DNA of 64,000 nucleotides from Isoetes taiwanensis (taxonomy: Eukaryota; Streptophyta; Lycopodiopsida; Isoetales; Isoetaceae), in NCBI GenBank assembly GCA_021234155.1, contig JAJEKV010000138.1, positions 60,001 to 124,000 of the forward strand. Direction: 5' to 3'. The notes beneath the pieces were generated by a model that saw only the letters and a program-made list of their open reading frames with translations, did not search any database and was not told where the DNA came from. Position numbers and translations under genes: made by a program. Positions within the stretch are counted from its first letter, which is position 1. Every line of letters begins with the position of its first letter. Shown piece after piece: positions 9,567 to 22,255 of this stretch.

Positions 9567-11369
9567 ATGTCGGTGGCGCAGAGTCAGCCGCTCACGGTAG
9601 CGGCAACAGGGGAAAAGTCGGCAACAGGGGAAAAACAGACACGCGATGGTTCTGGTAGGAAAATCGGGGGCTCTGAGCCCCTGCCGGATGTCGCTATACC
9701 CAGGCCTGCAATAGCGGCTTCCTATGGAGCAGAAAAAATCGATGGCGGAGAGATAGAGCGAGGCACAGGTATTTGGGGTTTACAGGGACAGAAGGAAGCG
9801 GCTCTAGTGAGGCATGGGGTTTACAGCGGCTCTGGTGAGGCATGGGGTTTACAGCGGCAGAATGAAGCGGTTCTAGTGAGGCAGAACGAAGCGGCTATTG
9901 TGAAGCATGGCGTGATTGCAGGAGAAAACACAATGCTGGAGGAAACAAGCCAGAAGTTTGGAAAAGATAAAAAAAGGGGTAAGCAATTCCATGAATTTTT
10001 GTACTGATGGTAAACATGAAGGGCTGGAAAATCGTGGAAGCATGGACTCCACTGTAAGCAATAATGAAAATAAGAGTTTTAATCACTGGAAACAGGGCAA
10101 TACTTTAGAAAGAATCGTAAGACCCAGGTTTTCTGAATGGATTAAGAAAGGAATTCCAAACGAATCTCGTAGCAACAGAGTAGAAGAGGCCTTGAATTCC
10201 CTGTCCTCTAAAAACTTGTCTGCCAATTTAGAACAGCTCCTTCAGTCAGCAGGTATCAAACCAGAAAATGGCAATCTTAAAGTAACAGAGATAAGCCACT
10301 CAAGGCATATCGAAAATCTAATTTCTAAGGCAGTGGTGGGATTTTTTACGGGAGGTTTTTGGACTCTGAGTGAAACTACAAAAGCGGCTCACAAGGCATC
10401 TTGCTGCTCTGAATATGCCGCAATTTCAAACCATCAAAGCTATTGGGAGTAATTTTTTCCTAATTCTATTTGATGATGAGAAAGCAGTGGAAAAGATAGT
10501 CTCTAGGGGTGTAGATCGCTTTGCGGGGGAATTTGTGTTATATCAATACTATACTCCAGGTTTCACCCCAGATAAATCGTCCGTTGTTAAACTTCCCTGT
10601 TGGCTTGAGATAGAACAGCTTCCAATGGATATGCTTGACTCAGAATTTTTAATTGCCATAGCAAAGAGCCTGGGGACATACATAACTCACTCGATCGCAA
10701 AGGGACCAAGGATCTGTGTGGGCATTACAGCAGCAGAAGGCATTCCACAATTTACTCTCGTGCGAAGTGGGACATACTATTCCTTATTCAAGTTGAGACT
10801 CATAAACGGATGGGAGATTAGAAGGATGTTCCCCACAATGGAAATTAAGGGTCTGGAAGATTGTTTTGTGTTCGGGAGAGAGTCACAAGGCAATGTCAAA
10901 GTAGCAGCAGAAAAGACAACCAAGCTACGGAAAAAACAACCAAGCCGCGCGACAATATTATTAAAGCGGTGAAAAGGTAATAGAGATAAATGGGGAAGAA
11001 AAGGGAAAAGACCATCTAAATCCAGGTGAAATGGACTGTGACGTTTTAATGCCATCTAAAGTAAACTCAGAACTAGACAAGAGGCAAGAGCGAGGGGTAA
11101 ACATTGAAAAGAAAAAGGAACAGGCAAATGAAGATGGGTGGGCCACAGTGCAGCACAGAAATGGTGGCAGAATTAAAAATCAGATGCGAAAGAGGTTGCC
11201 CAATCCCGGAGGTACCATAAAAAATCTCACAGTCATAACTATCCCAAGGTGCAAGCGTAGAGAATCACAACGAGGAAGTACCAACCGAGAGTATATGGCA
11301 GTAGAATATCAAGCTGCTAATGAGGAGTTTCCGGTGCATAACAATAGATGGGGATTTACCAATGGATGA
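9567..11369 (+). pseudogene. LINE ORF1, DUF4283-like gag protein, frameshifted
   Basis: The ATG at 9567 opens a Gly/Glu-rich N-terminus with a small internal repeat (RHGVYSGSGEAWGLQ-like). The frame changes near an A run at about 9966-9975, and again near 10380-10400. The central part (about 10300-10760) has KAVVGFFTGGFW, FFLILFDDEKAVEKI and VVKLPCWLEIEQLPMD, the layout of the DUF4283 domain found in ORF1 of plant L1 elements. A basic tail (DGWATVQHRNGGR) follows after another break near 10975. The product would coat LINE RNA in the cytoplasm; the gene is broken here. Confidence 0.75.
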
Positions 11370-11479
11370 AAATATAGAAGATCTTGTTGATGGAATGCCA
11401 AGAAAAAAGAGGATTATACCAAGATCGGAAGAACAGTGCTATGAGACAACATCATCCAGTCAACCGAATGTGTTCTCTA

Positions 11480-14400
11480 ATGGAATATAAAATCCTTAGC
11501 TGGAACATCAGGGGGGTAAAATCCTCTGAATCCAAAGGCAGTAGGCTATCTCTAGCATTGAAAAAGATTTCCCCAGATATTGTTTGTTTTCAGGAACATA
11601 AATGTAAGAAGGAAGAAGTTGGGGTTTTGCTTAACTTACTAGGAAGAGATTATATGGGTATCATGTCGTCTAGCGGCAGTTCTAGTGCAGGAACCTTTAT
11701 TGCATGGAGAAAACAATTGAAACTTCTATCGACATATACAGATAATTTTGGGAGGTCTTAATAGTAACCTGGTATGCTCATGGTAAAAAATGGGGAGTGA
11801 TAAATATTTACGCACATAATCAAGCCAGCAAAGAGCTTCCTTATGGGCGGTGTGAAAAACAAAGCGAAAAACTTTGTGAGATACACGGTGGATTATGGTT
11901 GGGGACTTTAATATGGTAGAAAGTAGTAGTGATAGATATGGAGGCAGGATCGAAGTTGTGCATGGATTTGAAAGGGAACAATGGTTGAGCATGCTTAACG
12001 AATTGGGATTCATGGAACTACAGGGAGATCCAGGCTTCACATGGTGTAATGGTTGGATTGGTGATGGCAGGGCATATGCACGGCATGACAGGTGCTATGT
12101 AAGCTCTCACGTCTTACAAGAAAGGAACATGTCATTGTACCATCATAATCTCTTAGAGAACTCTATTTCTGATCATAATCCGCAGATTATATGCTCTTCT
12201 AGAGTTAGTACCTCTAAACCATTAAAGACAGTCTTCAGATTGAACCCCAGATTTCTTAAGGACGCAGATTTTAAAGATCAATGTAAGCAGATTTGGACAG
12301 CGGCTAGTAAAAACAAACAGGGAATGGAAGCAATGATTGCGTCTCTAGCAGCAATAAAAAATTTTGCTAAGGTGTGGGGTCGTAATAAGGTGGCCGAGGA
12401 AAATGCTCTATTGGAGTCACTTTATAAAGAATTGACAGAGCTTAGAAGAAGTGATATTGGCTCAAAGCGAAAGAAAAAAAAAATAGTTCTAGAGAAAATT
12501 AAGAGAATAAAACAAATCAAAATTAAACAAGCTAAAGTTAAAGCAGGACTGACATGGATCAAGGAAGGTGACAAATGTACAGGTTTCTTTTTTAGAGTTG
12601 CAAAGCAGAGGAAACAAGCAGCCACATTGTCCTCAGTGCAGGTCGAGGATGGATCCATTATCCGGAACCCACAACAAGTGAAGGAATTTGTTTCTAAACA
12701 TTTTGAAGACTTCTTCAAGAAGAAAAACATAAATTTTCAAGATTGCTTTGAAGAGTTAATTCTTTCTAAAGTTGTATCTAAAGTATCTTCTAGGCAAAGG
12801 GAACAACTCGGCCAACCGTTGTCCGTTGAAGAGATGCGTGAGGCTGCCTACTCTCTAGCCAAAAATAAATGCCCAGGTCTAGATGGCATTCCAGCAGAAT
12901 TCTTTCAGGAATATTGGGAATGGGTACAACCACTTGTGTACGATGCTTATCAGGACTTTCTACAAGCAGATCAGCTTGATAACAGACTAAACACTGGATG
13001 TATCACCTTAATCCCAAAGGTGAAGGAACCGAAGTCCATAGGGGACTGGATACCTATTACATTGTTGTCAACCTTCTACAAAATTATAGCAAAAGGTTAT
13101 GCAGAAAAAATAAAACCTATTTTGGTGGAGCATATATCTGACGTTCAATCGGGGATTTATTCGGCGTATATATTCGGTAATATTATTGCTTTTGCTTTTG
13201 AAGGCATACATTGGGCGAGAAAGACAAGTCAAAAAGTGCTTTATTTAAAGCTTGATTTTAAAAAGGATATGACAGTGTGAGCTGGTCCTTTTTGGAAAAG
13301 ATGTTGCTTGCTTTTGGCTGTGGACAGGAATTCACCAATATTGTTGCAAAGCTATTGAAATCATCGCGTGCATCTGTGTTAGTTTTAGGAGAGACCTCCC
13401 CTATCTTCGATGTAAGCAGGGGCATTAGACAAGGATGTCCCTTGGCGCCTTTCCTTTTTAACATGTTGCAGAAGGACTATCTCAAGTGCTACTAGCAGCA
13501 GTGGAAGATAAGGTTATAACAGGGCTGCAGATGACAGATGGATCGCAACAAATCTGTAACCAATACGCCGATGATACTTTTTTGTTCCTAGAAGCCTCGG
13601 AAGATAACCTTTTGAATGCTAAACATCTATAATTGGATTATTTCTCTATAGCATCAGGTTGTTTTCTCAATTGGAACAAATGTGCAGTTGTTTGGCCACT
13701 AGATGAGCCTCTCCGACTCATGTTACCACTTTCCCTTGGGGTCTTCGTCAAAGTTGCTCGGCATTCCAATCGGGGTATGCACCTCATCCTCAAACATATG
13801 GGATGAGATCTTACTCAGTTTAGACAAACATTTGAGATGGTGGAGGGTTAGTAAGCTCTCCATGGCAGGAAGGATTGTTGTAGCTAAATCAGTGCTTAGC
13901 AGTACTCACATTTGTGCTGCATCGGTGATGTTGGCGCCTGAATCAAAGCTAGCAGAGTTATCAAAAATGGTGCGAAACTTTATCTGGGGTGGAAATGAAG
14001 AGGGGGCAAATGTCAAAGTTGCATGGGGAAAGTGTTTGAGATCCAAATTTAATGGGGGATTAGGAATGCTTGACTTCAAGTTGCATAGTAAAATCCTAGT
14101 CTGCAAATTCATGTGGGAAATTCTTCAACAGGACTCGAAATCTCCTGGCCTTGAGCTTCTAAAACAATCTCTAACTCATTGTACGCCTTGCGGAAAGTCA
14201 TTTCATAAAGCAGATCTGCCTTGGGCCCTCTTTTATAAATTGAGACCATATGCAGGAGCCTCGCCATTTCTTAAAGGTTTGTTAAGAGCTTGGGAGACAG
14301 TAAAAGTTCTTTGGCGCCTGGACATCAAAAATTGTACCCTCAGTATCCATGCCCTTGTGGTGGTTTGCGGTGGAAACCAACAGAGGCGGTGCCGCTTTTC

Positions 14401-15110
14401 TCGATGGTGAATAAAAGAACTCAAAACAGATGGATTGGGGCAGGTTTATCTTGCATTGGAGATTGGTATCGATGCGATTGTACGGTGTTCCAGGAGTCAT
14501 TCCAAGACAAGTTTAACTTGAGAGCGAGATAAGTTTAATTTGGAGCATGGTACGAGACAATATTCCGCCTTATGCGACTCCACAAGTAGGTGCTTTCTGC
14601 CCACCTCGCGAAAATCTTAACAAAAAACAGTTTGTTTCAAAGGCATACAAGGCCCTGCATGTGAATGAATTGATAAGTCTCCCCTCTCAATGGGAGTTAA
14701 CATTAGAAGATAACCAAGTCACCCAACTATGGAAAGGGATCTGGAGGAGCCACTTGCCACTAAAGGTATCCACGCTATTATGGCAAATTTTTCATAGAGC
14801 AATCAGGATCAACATATTAGTGAGTAGGTTCAACAGTGATGTATCACCGAGTTGCCCAATGTGTGGGCAAGAAGTAGAAACAATTGAACATTGTCTCATG
14901 GATTGTAGAGAACTCCGCTCAGTATGGGAAAAATTGAAGGATGCGTTTGAGACTTCTATTTCAGAAAAGGAGATCTTGCTAGGTTTATATCCATCATCTT
15001 GGCAAACTGGAAAAAGAGTTGCTTTGAATATATGCAAGGGATGGCTTTTATGGCTAATATGGATGGCCCTCTCTGAAACAAAAGGCCCGCCAATACCTTG
15101 CAGCATTTGA
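11480..15110 (+). pseudogene. LINE ORF2: endonuclease, reverse transcriptase, zf-RVT; broken
   Basis: The ATG at 11480 starts MEYKILSWNIRGVKS, the entry to an apurinic-type endonuclease (EEP fold). After a stop at about 11760 and a frame change, MVGDFNMVESSSDRYGG and SISDHNPQI give the conserved GDFN and SDH motifs. The reverse transcriptase follows with NKCPGLDGIPAEFF, TGCITLIPK, LYLKLDF, GIRQGCPLAPFLF and the catalytic QYADDTFLF box (about 13561-13590). Breaks lie near 13265, 13490, 13630 and 14410. The C-terminus holds the zinc-binding block with CPMCG and EHCLMDC (about 14850-14900). The protein would nick target DNA and copy the RNA in place; the frameshifts prevent a full-length product. 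Confidence 0.9.
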
Positions 15111-15300
15111 GGAGGAGGAATGGGCTTCCCAAGCTCGCGACTTTCTCTCATCACTCTTATAAAAGTTTAGCTTCATAGCCAAGTGGTTATCCTTACATAA
15201 ACAAATATGATATGTAAGTGTATGATATCACTTGGTGCATGTAAACCATTGATGAGTTCCAATTAATATACATTTGATCTTTCAAAAAAAAAAAAAAAAA

Positions 15301-15315
15301 AGTAAACTAAAATAA
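15301..15315. repeat. Right target-site duplication of the LINE
   Basis: AGTAAACTAAAATAA, identical to 9536-9550, directly abuts the poly(A) run. Confidence 0.95.
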
Positions 15316-16719
15316 AAAATTATAATAGGTTGGTTGTATGTAAGCATATTACGCATTTGGATAACTCAAATGTCTTATCATGCAGTTGTAGCCTTAATTC
15401 TAAGCCAAGTATAACTCGACCATGTTTTAATAGGTGCGTTGCACTACTCATAAAAGACAAAATATGTTTTAGCATACTCACTCCACTTTAGTACCAAAGT
15501 GATGACTACTCATTCTCATGACCTTTGAATAAAATGGAATAAAGATTTCCAACGGTTTGATCTTATGTGAATTCTGGAAGGAGCTTTTGCTTATATAGCA
15601 TTTTTCAACCATGGATTGGCATATTCGAATGTAGACAAAACCAATAGCACTAGCAATATTTCACATTCATGATCAAAATTTGCAGTTTTCGAAATGCATC
15701 AAGACTCATTCTATGCAATTCGCGCATTTGACTTCATGATCAATAATACATTCACTTAAATCTTATATTTGAGATTGAGGCCAATTCGTGGGTGCACAGA
15801 TTTAGTTACTTCATATTGATGGTAACGTTGCCACCACACTTCCATCTTGTAATGATTAAGCAAGTATGACGCTTCTTCAAGGGGAAAAACGTCGATCTAA
15901 GTGATAAAGATAGATAGAGATAGATAGATCCCTTTTCCAAAAATCAAGAAACAAAAAATCGGACGAAGACTTTTACAAAAGAGATTATTCCAAGGATATT
16001 TTAAGAATGTTCATACTCACATTAAACAGGGTTTTCCTTGGACAACCCAAAAAATCAAATGATCATTTGCCACCTAAAACTCTAGCTTATCTTGCTTATC
16101 TTTCTTATCTTTCTTATTCAAAACTCCAATATGAAAGACAAATTTCTTGGCTCTGAAACCTTGTTTAGGACTCCATAGGATCCATGTTGCGTCGTCTTGA
16201 CTTGAGGGTTGTTTCTTTTCTTCCGGTTGACCACCTGCATTTCGTTCAACATAAGCATCTGGATGATCTGGGATACAACATGGCATACCTGCGGGCGGTT
16301 CTCTTCTCCCTTACTTACGACTTTGGATTTTGAATAGGCTACTTACAAAGCCGTCTCATTAGGCATTGATGATCCTTCAACAACACCTTCCAAAGGATGG
16401 TTTATACGGGATGAATGGTCGACTTTCTGGATTTCGGGCAAAACCCCAAAAAACACACACATTATTGGCTTTCTAGAATCCAGCCAAGATGCAAAAGGAA
16501 AAAAAAAAAGAAGAAGAGAGAGAACTGTCTCCCACGAACAACCACAATAAAGAAAACATGCATAGCTTAATGCGTCAACACCTCAAAGCACAAATATGCA
16601 ACCTCTCTCTCGCTGTGATCTCAGCCCTCCATGTCACCCCAAAGTGAAATCACGACCACATGAACCACATATTCCCAACATTCTCCTAGGGTTAGCCCTT
16701 CAAAGAACTAAGGTCCAAA
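15316..16719. other. No gene recognised
   Basis: AT-rich DNA. It includes a small TAGA/GATA microsatellite (about 15905-15930) and purine-rich patches near 16500. I see no open frame with family content. Confidence 0.5.
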
Positions 16720-16835
16720 TAGGATAGAATAGAATAGAATAAAATTTCATAGGTTTTTATTGTCTGCAAAGACCAATAGACCTATGGAATACAAACAAAG
16801 AGCACGTTAGATGTATTACTGTCAAGATTAAAAAC
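16720..16835 (-). mobile_element. LINE/SINE 3' tail, inverted copy
   Basis: Read on the minus strand it shows TTTGTTTGTATTCCATAGGT, CTATTGGTCTTTGCAGACAA and a TTCTA tail, the same order as the + strand copies at 5327, 9130 and 53803 but more diverged. It ends about 150 bases before the MPP6 start codon. Confidence 0.65.
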
Positions 16836-16849
16836 CCAAGTCGTAAGCC

Positions 16850-16960
16850 ATTGTAGTGTAGTGGCAAGTGATACCACCGTCCGATGCCTAACCACATACG
16901 AATAATTAACTAAGTTTATTGAGAATAGCAGGGGTCCAAACCCTAATTCGTAGAGGGCGG
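16850..16960 (+). other. Possible tRNA-derived SINE head or MPP6 5' flank
   Basis: TAGTGTAGTGG fits the pol III A-box pattern and GGGTCCAAACCCT resembles a B box. The spacing of about 80 bases is too wide for a normal tRNA, so this is weak. The region also serves as the proximal 5' flank of the MPP6 gene. Confidence 0.25.
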
Positions 16961-16988
16961 CCTCTTGCGCTCGCAGAGCAAAGTAGCC

Positions 16989-18137
16989 ATGGGCGTCTCC
17001 GAGACTCTGCGGCAAATGAAGGTAATACGTGTTTGTTGTTACGGAGCTCTTATTTGCTAATATTCATTACAGTCATGCTTTATTTTGTTCCATAAATATG
17101 TTCATGGAGTTTTAGTATAGGCCATAGTTCTGTATGGAGGTTGATAAAAGTTATTGGCCTGTAAATGAATCATATCTGTATAGAAGTACGAGTTTTTTAT
17201 TTTCCCTATGTGGTTACAAATGATCTGCTGTAATTGCCATGCAGTCCAAGGGTGCACATGGGCAGTGCTCGCACCACTTCAAGCCAGGTCTTGCTCTTGA
17301 GCTACCCTTGGATTATCCATAGCGTCTATATTTATAGAATGTGATAATGTTTCAGTTCATGCAAAGAGCTCGGATGAGGGAAGATGCTGCAAAAAAGGAA
17401 GAACAAGGAGAAGAAGTTAATGAAGCTCATTGGATTGTCCCTCAAGATGGCTCTCAAAGAAAGTGGTGATGCAGCTAGCGTTTTTTGCTCTTTATTTCAC
17501 ATTGTGCTTCTTATTTCTGACGTAATCCTGCATTTTGTTAGCATTGTGATAATGGAAGGTGATCCAAAGCCTGGTGCTCTTCTTGGAAGAATGTCATTCA
17601 AGAACTTCAATCCTGCAGTCGATGTAATATTTACTGTTAACTGTTGAGCATCCAATTCTTCACCGTAGGTGCTTTGTTTTTATGCTCTTTACTAACCTAG
17701 CTGCACACTATATATCAGAAACTTGCTGAAGATGCTGAGACAATTATTAAGCGAAAATTTAACAAGGCACAAACTGAGTCTGGAAGTGGAAGGTATTTTT
17801 CTTGTTGACGTTTCCCTTTGGGTCTCTGTCAGTCTACTCAACTTGAGCTGAGATTTTGTACTGTTCGGAAATTTAGTGGAGATGCAAAAGAGGCAGAGGT
17901 CAGAAAGAAGATGAAGATTGAGTCTCAAGTTTCATCTGACACAAAAGCGCAAGTTGATTTCAGATCCCCAAAACATGTAAGTAATACAAAAGCTGAAAGG
18001 CATGACAAGGAGCAAAGGGGAAGGTAAGGAGAAAAAAGAATGGTATTCCAAAGCTGCAGCTGCATATGCTCTTCTCTATACTATTTTCTTTTGTTCCATG
18101 CGTCAGTTCGGATAGTCTTAATGTTCTCAGCCTGTAA
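16989..18137 (+). CDS. M-phase phosphoprotein 6 homologue (exosome cofactor), six exons
   Basis: MPP6 is a small basic nuclear protein that in yeast and human binds the RNA exosome and supports MTR4-dependent processing of 5.8S rRNA and other RNAs. Exons: 16989-17021, 17356-17465, 17542-17623, 17719-17792, 17877-18023, 18107-18137; all introns are GT-AG and the 477 bases keep one frame (158 aa, against about 160 in human). Family hallmarks are the N-terminal LRQMKFMQRA, the short acidic AKKEEQGEEV with HWIVP, and the core LLGRMSFKNFNPAVDKL, matching the MSF-x2-FNP signature. The Lys-rich C-terminus has a likely nuclear signal (RKKMKIE). The last exon is the least certain: reading on past 18023 gives a stop at 18027 and 149 aa, and a strong donor at 17977 allows another ending. 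Introns are short (76-334 bases). Confidence 0.9.
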
Positions 18138-19540
18138 TGAATCACGAGGGCAAGGGGGTCTGAACTTTAGCATGGAAAGCTGAGCAATCTATCCTTGTAT
18201 CAGTCATCCAAGCAAAAATGAAGAAATGGTAATTGCTAGGATTTATTTATAACTAAATCTGGGAGTTTGTTGATGTTTATGCGCGCAACTATTGCACCCA
18301 CTCACCAAGACATGTTTGAAACCCACTCAGCAAGGCTGTTTGGCATACACCTTCATCAGCCTCAAGAGATATTGACGTCTACATAGTTTTTTAGAAGGTT
18401 TTTGATTAGGTTTTAAAAAAACTGTACAAGCTTGCAGCATTTTAGTATTTTAGATTATTGATTTGATTTTAAGATTTGGCAGTTGGCATTGAGGCTGGCA
18501 AAAAACACTAACCTAACCTTGGCTTGTGAAACTAAATGACTATTGCATATTGGATTCTCGTGGAAATTAAGCTTGGCTCTCAACTTATGAATGATGAGGT
18601 GAATGGCAGCTGGAATTGCTTATTGATTTGTTGCATAGGGGAGGGTGTACATTGGCTGCACACTTAGGCACAAAATTGTAATTATGGCCATGTATGAATT
18701 TCAATGGCTATGCATGCCACATGGCAGCTTACCCAATGAGAACCTATATTGCAACCCTGGTAACCTGCCAAATACGCTATGCCACATTAAGTTATAAGAT
18801 GTCAAAGATGTCAAAGTGGGGGGTATTGGTACCACCAGGGCTGAGGTGGCATCCATGGTATATCAGGCAGCCCATTGAAGGCTGCAACGACTTACAATGC
18901 AGAAAATTAAAGAAAAAGCTACTTGTTTCTGGAACAGTCATATTAAATTTGTTAGGACAATCTTAGGTTAAACAACAATTTTTGAAACTATAATTGGATT
19001 TACAAAGTTATCAATAAATTTATCAAGTTGCTATACAATCAACATATTCAACAATTTGCTCAAGCATTTCATTATTCAAATTCTTGCGCCTATATGTGTC
19101 AAATGCAGCACTTTGTGTTTTGAGCAGAGCTATCATTTAATTCTTATAAACGATTAAACAATTTAAGCTAGAAATATACAATTGATGCATAGGCATAAGT
19201 TAACTACCTTGGTCTAGGACATGAGAGCCTTCTTGAAGAGCACCGTTTTGGGATAGTGAAGAGGTTGGGATATAGGAATTCAAAAATGCTAATAGCCTCT
19301 CTCAAGGTTTGGATAAATGTGGCACATCAAAGATATTCTTGAATTGGCTGCAATTTTTTTGGTCAACTTTAGCAAAAGTATTGATAGGTCACTGATTCTA
19401 TAAAAATACCAGAAATGGAGCCCAGCGTTTGTATAGCTAGGAACTATAAATGATACACTGGGTAATTGTTGGATTAATTCACGTTTTCAAAATTACACAA
19501 TGAACAACATACGACCGCACTCTTCCTTTTTCCGTTTTGC
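18138..19540. other. No gene recognised
   Basis: AT-rich flank of MPP6. Its first few hundred bases probably hold the 3' UTR and terminator. The 90-codon frame near 18694 has no recognisable content. Confidence 0.45.
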
Positions 19541-19880
19541 TTTCGCATTTTCTCGCTTTTTTTTTTTTTCTTTTTTCTATTTTCTCATTTTTATTTTTAT
19601 TTTTATTTTTATTTTTTATTTTTCCACTATCCTTTATTTTCCCTCTTTTTTTTGTTCTCCCCTTCCCATTTTTTCTTTTTTCTTTTCCCCTTCTTACTTA
19701 TGTTTGCCCTTTCCATTTTTCCTTTTCTATTTTCCCATTTTTCCCTCCCTTTTCCCTTTTTCCTTTTCAATTTTTCCATTCCCCGCTTTTCCCTTTTATC
19801 TTTTTCTATTTTCCTCCCCTTCTATCTTCCCATTACCTTTATTTTTTTCGTTTTTTCGTTTGCTTCCTTTTTTTCCAATG
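19541..19880 (+). repeat. Polypyrimidine tract, about 340 bases
   Basis: The + strand is almost pure T and C, built from TTTTTC, TTCCC and TTTTA units with few purines. Long frames through it encode only Phe/Ser/Pro/Leu and are artefacts of composition. Such tracts can form triplex structures. Confidence 0.9.
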
Positions 19881-19979
19881 AACATCTCACCAAGGAGAAT
19901 GTGCTCTGGACTTGGTATCGTGGATGTATCCCGAGGAGTAGCTCCGCGTTGGTATATGCATACTAGGACCATTTAATGG

Positions 19980-21160
19980 TAAAATATAACAAGAAAAAGA
20001 AAGGGTGTATAATAGAACTTTTAGTTCACATTCCATACGAATACGGAAGTAATGAAGATAAGAGTTCCTATACTAGACGTTAAACATGTCCACTAGGAAT
20101 TTAGGGTGGCATCTGCCCCTGTGGAATTTGTGACTAGAGCTTGAGGATCAAGGCAAACTAAGGCTAGAGAGTCTAGAAGGTGTGGTGTCAAAACCACAAC
20201 ATGTATATGGTACCAGATAACCGAGTTGAGGAAATAAATTTGCGGCAAGTATGAACATAGCTAGGTGGCTATGTCAACGAATTAGATATGAGTCTAGACT
20301 TAGGGTTGGTTCACACATGTTACTATATCACATAATTACATGATAGGGATTGTGGATGTTGGAAGGATTTAGTAGTATCAAATACTACACTAGTGAGGAT
20401 ATCAAGGATGTCGATTGTGACATTCAAATGTATGCCATATTGGAAGATAGTAGAATATTCGTACAAGGCGAGTGAAATATTACTTAATAAGGTTTAAAGA
20501 ATAAGCATAATGATATGCTTATATATGAAGATATTGGATTGACTATGATCCACCAGAGATAAGCATTCAAGTTATCCCAATGGGTGGAGTTGACTGTCTT
20601 AGATACATCGTACTAAGGAATATGAAAAGAGTTTAAATCGGGGAAAGTAGCTAGAGTAAGTTTAGCATATATGGTGATGTTACGTTCAAAACATCCCGAG
20701 GATAATTGAAATAACAGATAATGGGAAGTTAACTATTCAAAGGTTCTAGATACTCCTGAATTAATTTAAAATTTATACGCTGAGAGTATTTAGTTATTTG
20801 TGAATAACAAGATGTATAAAATATCGCGTCCAATGATGGGAGAAGAGAAGGATGGCAACTTTGCCGATCATCCCCTTAGGCTAACCGACAAGAGGGCAAA
20901 ACATAGGAATTCGAAGTCCCAATGAAAATCAAGACGAGGTGTATAGAGTAGAAAGGGTGAGATTATATAGACCAATATTCGATATATCCTAAGAGTTACC
21001 CTACTCGCGGGGAACAATTCTAGATACTGAAGTAGAAGCTGGCGGATTCGTTGCCTTGAGGCATAGACCCCTTAGAGATTATGACTTTGAAACTATTAAG
21101 AAGGCAAGAAGGGTGCAAAATCGGTACTGGGTAGCAGAAATCACCGTCCGGACGCCGCTT
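19980..21160. other. No gene recognised; decayed repeat-like DNA
   Basis: Stop-rich in all frames, with a GA-leaning composition resembling 28.9-31.3 kb. It may be an old, heavily mutated retrotransposon, but no motif supports that. Confidence 0.35.
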
Positions 21161-21435
21161 ACAAGTGCTTAAAATCGGTGTGTTTTAAACACGACGTGCG
21201 TGATTGAAGTATTGACATGTAGGGTGCGCGCCCGTCAAATGACAGGCTGAGAGAATCATGAACATGTTTGGTGCCGGAAACATGAATGCCTGTAGCCCGC
21301 CATATTCCTGGATGGCGGGCTAACCCATCTTGAATTCAAGCAAAATGGAGGGACTAATTGTTTCCAAGAATTGCCTGAACCGAAATTCAACAATTTGCCC
21401 TCACCAATTTTGCAATACACAGAAATCCGGGATAG

Positions 21436-22163
21436 ATGAAACCCAATTCCTCTCCCCGTTCAATTTACAGAGCCATTGATGCAGCAAGGAAGAGAGATCA
21501 GAGGCAGAGATTGTATGCAAAGAAGGTAGCAATGAAGAAGAATTCCCCTTCTAAAGATTCGCCTTCAAAGAAGAATAAGAAATTGAGACTGAGTGACCGC
21601 AGAATAAGAGAAATTTCAGGAGAAATTTATGAAGTATTCAACCAAATTAGTACAAATGTTGATGACAATGACAAAGGCCGCATCCTTGACAGTCTTCTTT
21701 GGAGGGCAAGGGATTTACCAATTGCTTCTATAAAGAAATCTAAGCAGGTTACTATGGCCGAGCAAATGGTGAAGAATTTGAAGGAAACAATGCAAGAACA
21801 TAAGTTTGAGAGGAATCATGGCATGCTTCTTGCAAGGAAGTTCACCCTGATAATGGCAGCAGCAGGTACAAATGGTGTCAAGCCATTGAATCAAGCAGAA
21901 GTGGCCAGATTGCTCAGCATCCCCAGAAAAACAATTTCAAATGCTTTTCAAAGAAGGGTGCAAGCTAACAAAGGGGAAGGACCTTGGTCAATGTTCAGGA
22001 GGAGGAAGCGGATGGATAGCATGTTAGATCACAATAGAGAAGCTGTTATCAAGTTAGGGCCGAGAAAATACAAGAGTTTCTCCATACAAGAAAGGCGTGA
22101 GGAAGTATGTATCGAGACAGGAATAAAGATGGAACATCCAATTCACCTTCTTGAAGTCACCAA
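21436..22163 (+). CDS. Transposase-like protein, N-terminal exon
   Basis: The ATG at 21436 opens a basic protein of about 242 residues. It has a Lys/Arg-rich N-terminus (RKRDQRQRLYAKKVAMKK), a helical middle, and AEVARLLSIPRKTISNAF at about residues 154-171, a good helix-turn-helix for DNA binding. The frame meets TAA at 22165, but that stop sits inside a strong splice donor (CCAA then GTAAGT at 22164), so the exon probably continues into 22256 and beyond. Together with the downstream pieces this resembles the transposase-like proteins that carry DFAENY and HGKG-x-HDG motifs. The exact superfamily is not settled. Confidence 0.6.
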
Positions 22164-22255
22164 GTAAGTATTCATCCTATATTGTAGGGTTCATTATATG
22201 TAGCATTTATTTGGCATTCACACGATTTCCCCAGAAGTTGCAATTCTACCTCAGG

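Larger units (their letters stand above)
9551..15300 (+). mobile_element. L1-type LINE, near full length, inactivated
   Basis: About 5.75 kb between perfect 15-bp target-site duplications, ending in a poly(A) run (15284-15301). The order is ORF1 (gag-like), then ORF2 with endonuclease, reverse transcriptase, a C-terminal zinc-binding domain, and a 3' UTR of about 190 bases. Only 16 bases separate the left end from the first ATG, so the 5' UTR is probably truncated. Several frameshifts and at least one stop break both ORFs, so it cannot move by itself now. The perfect target duplications argue that the insertion is not ancient. Confidence 0.93.

Noticed and set aside
19500-19976. 158-residue open frame rich in Phe
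   Set aside because: It is a reading of the polypyrimidine tract; overlapping frames are also open there, as expected from composition.
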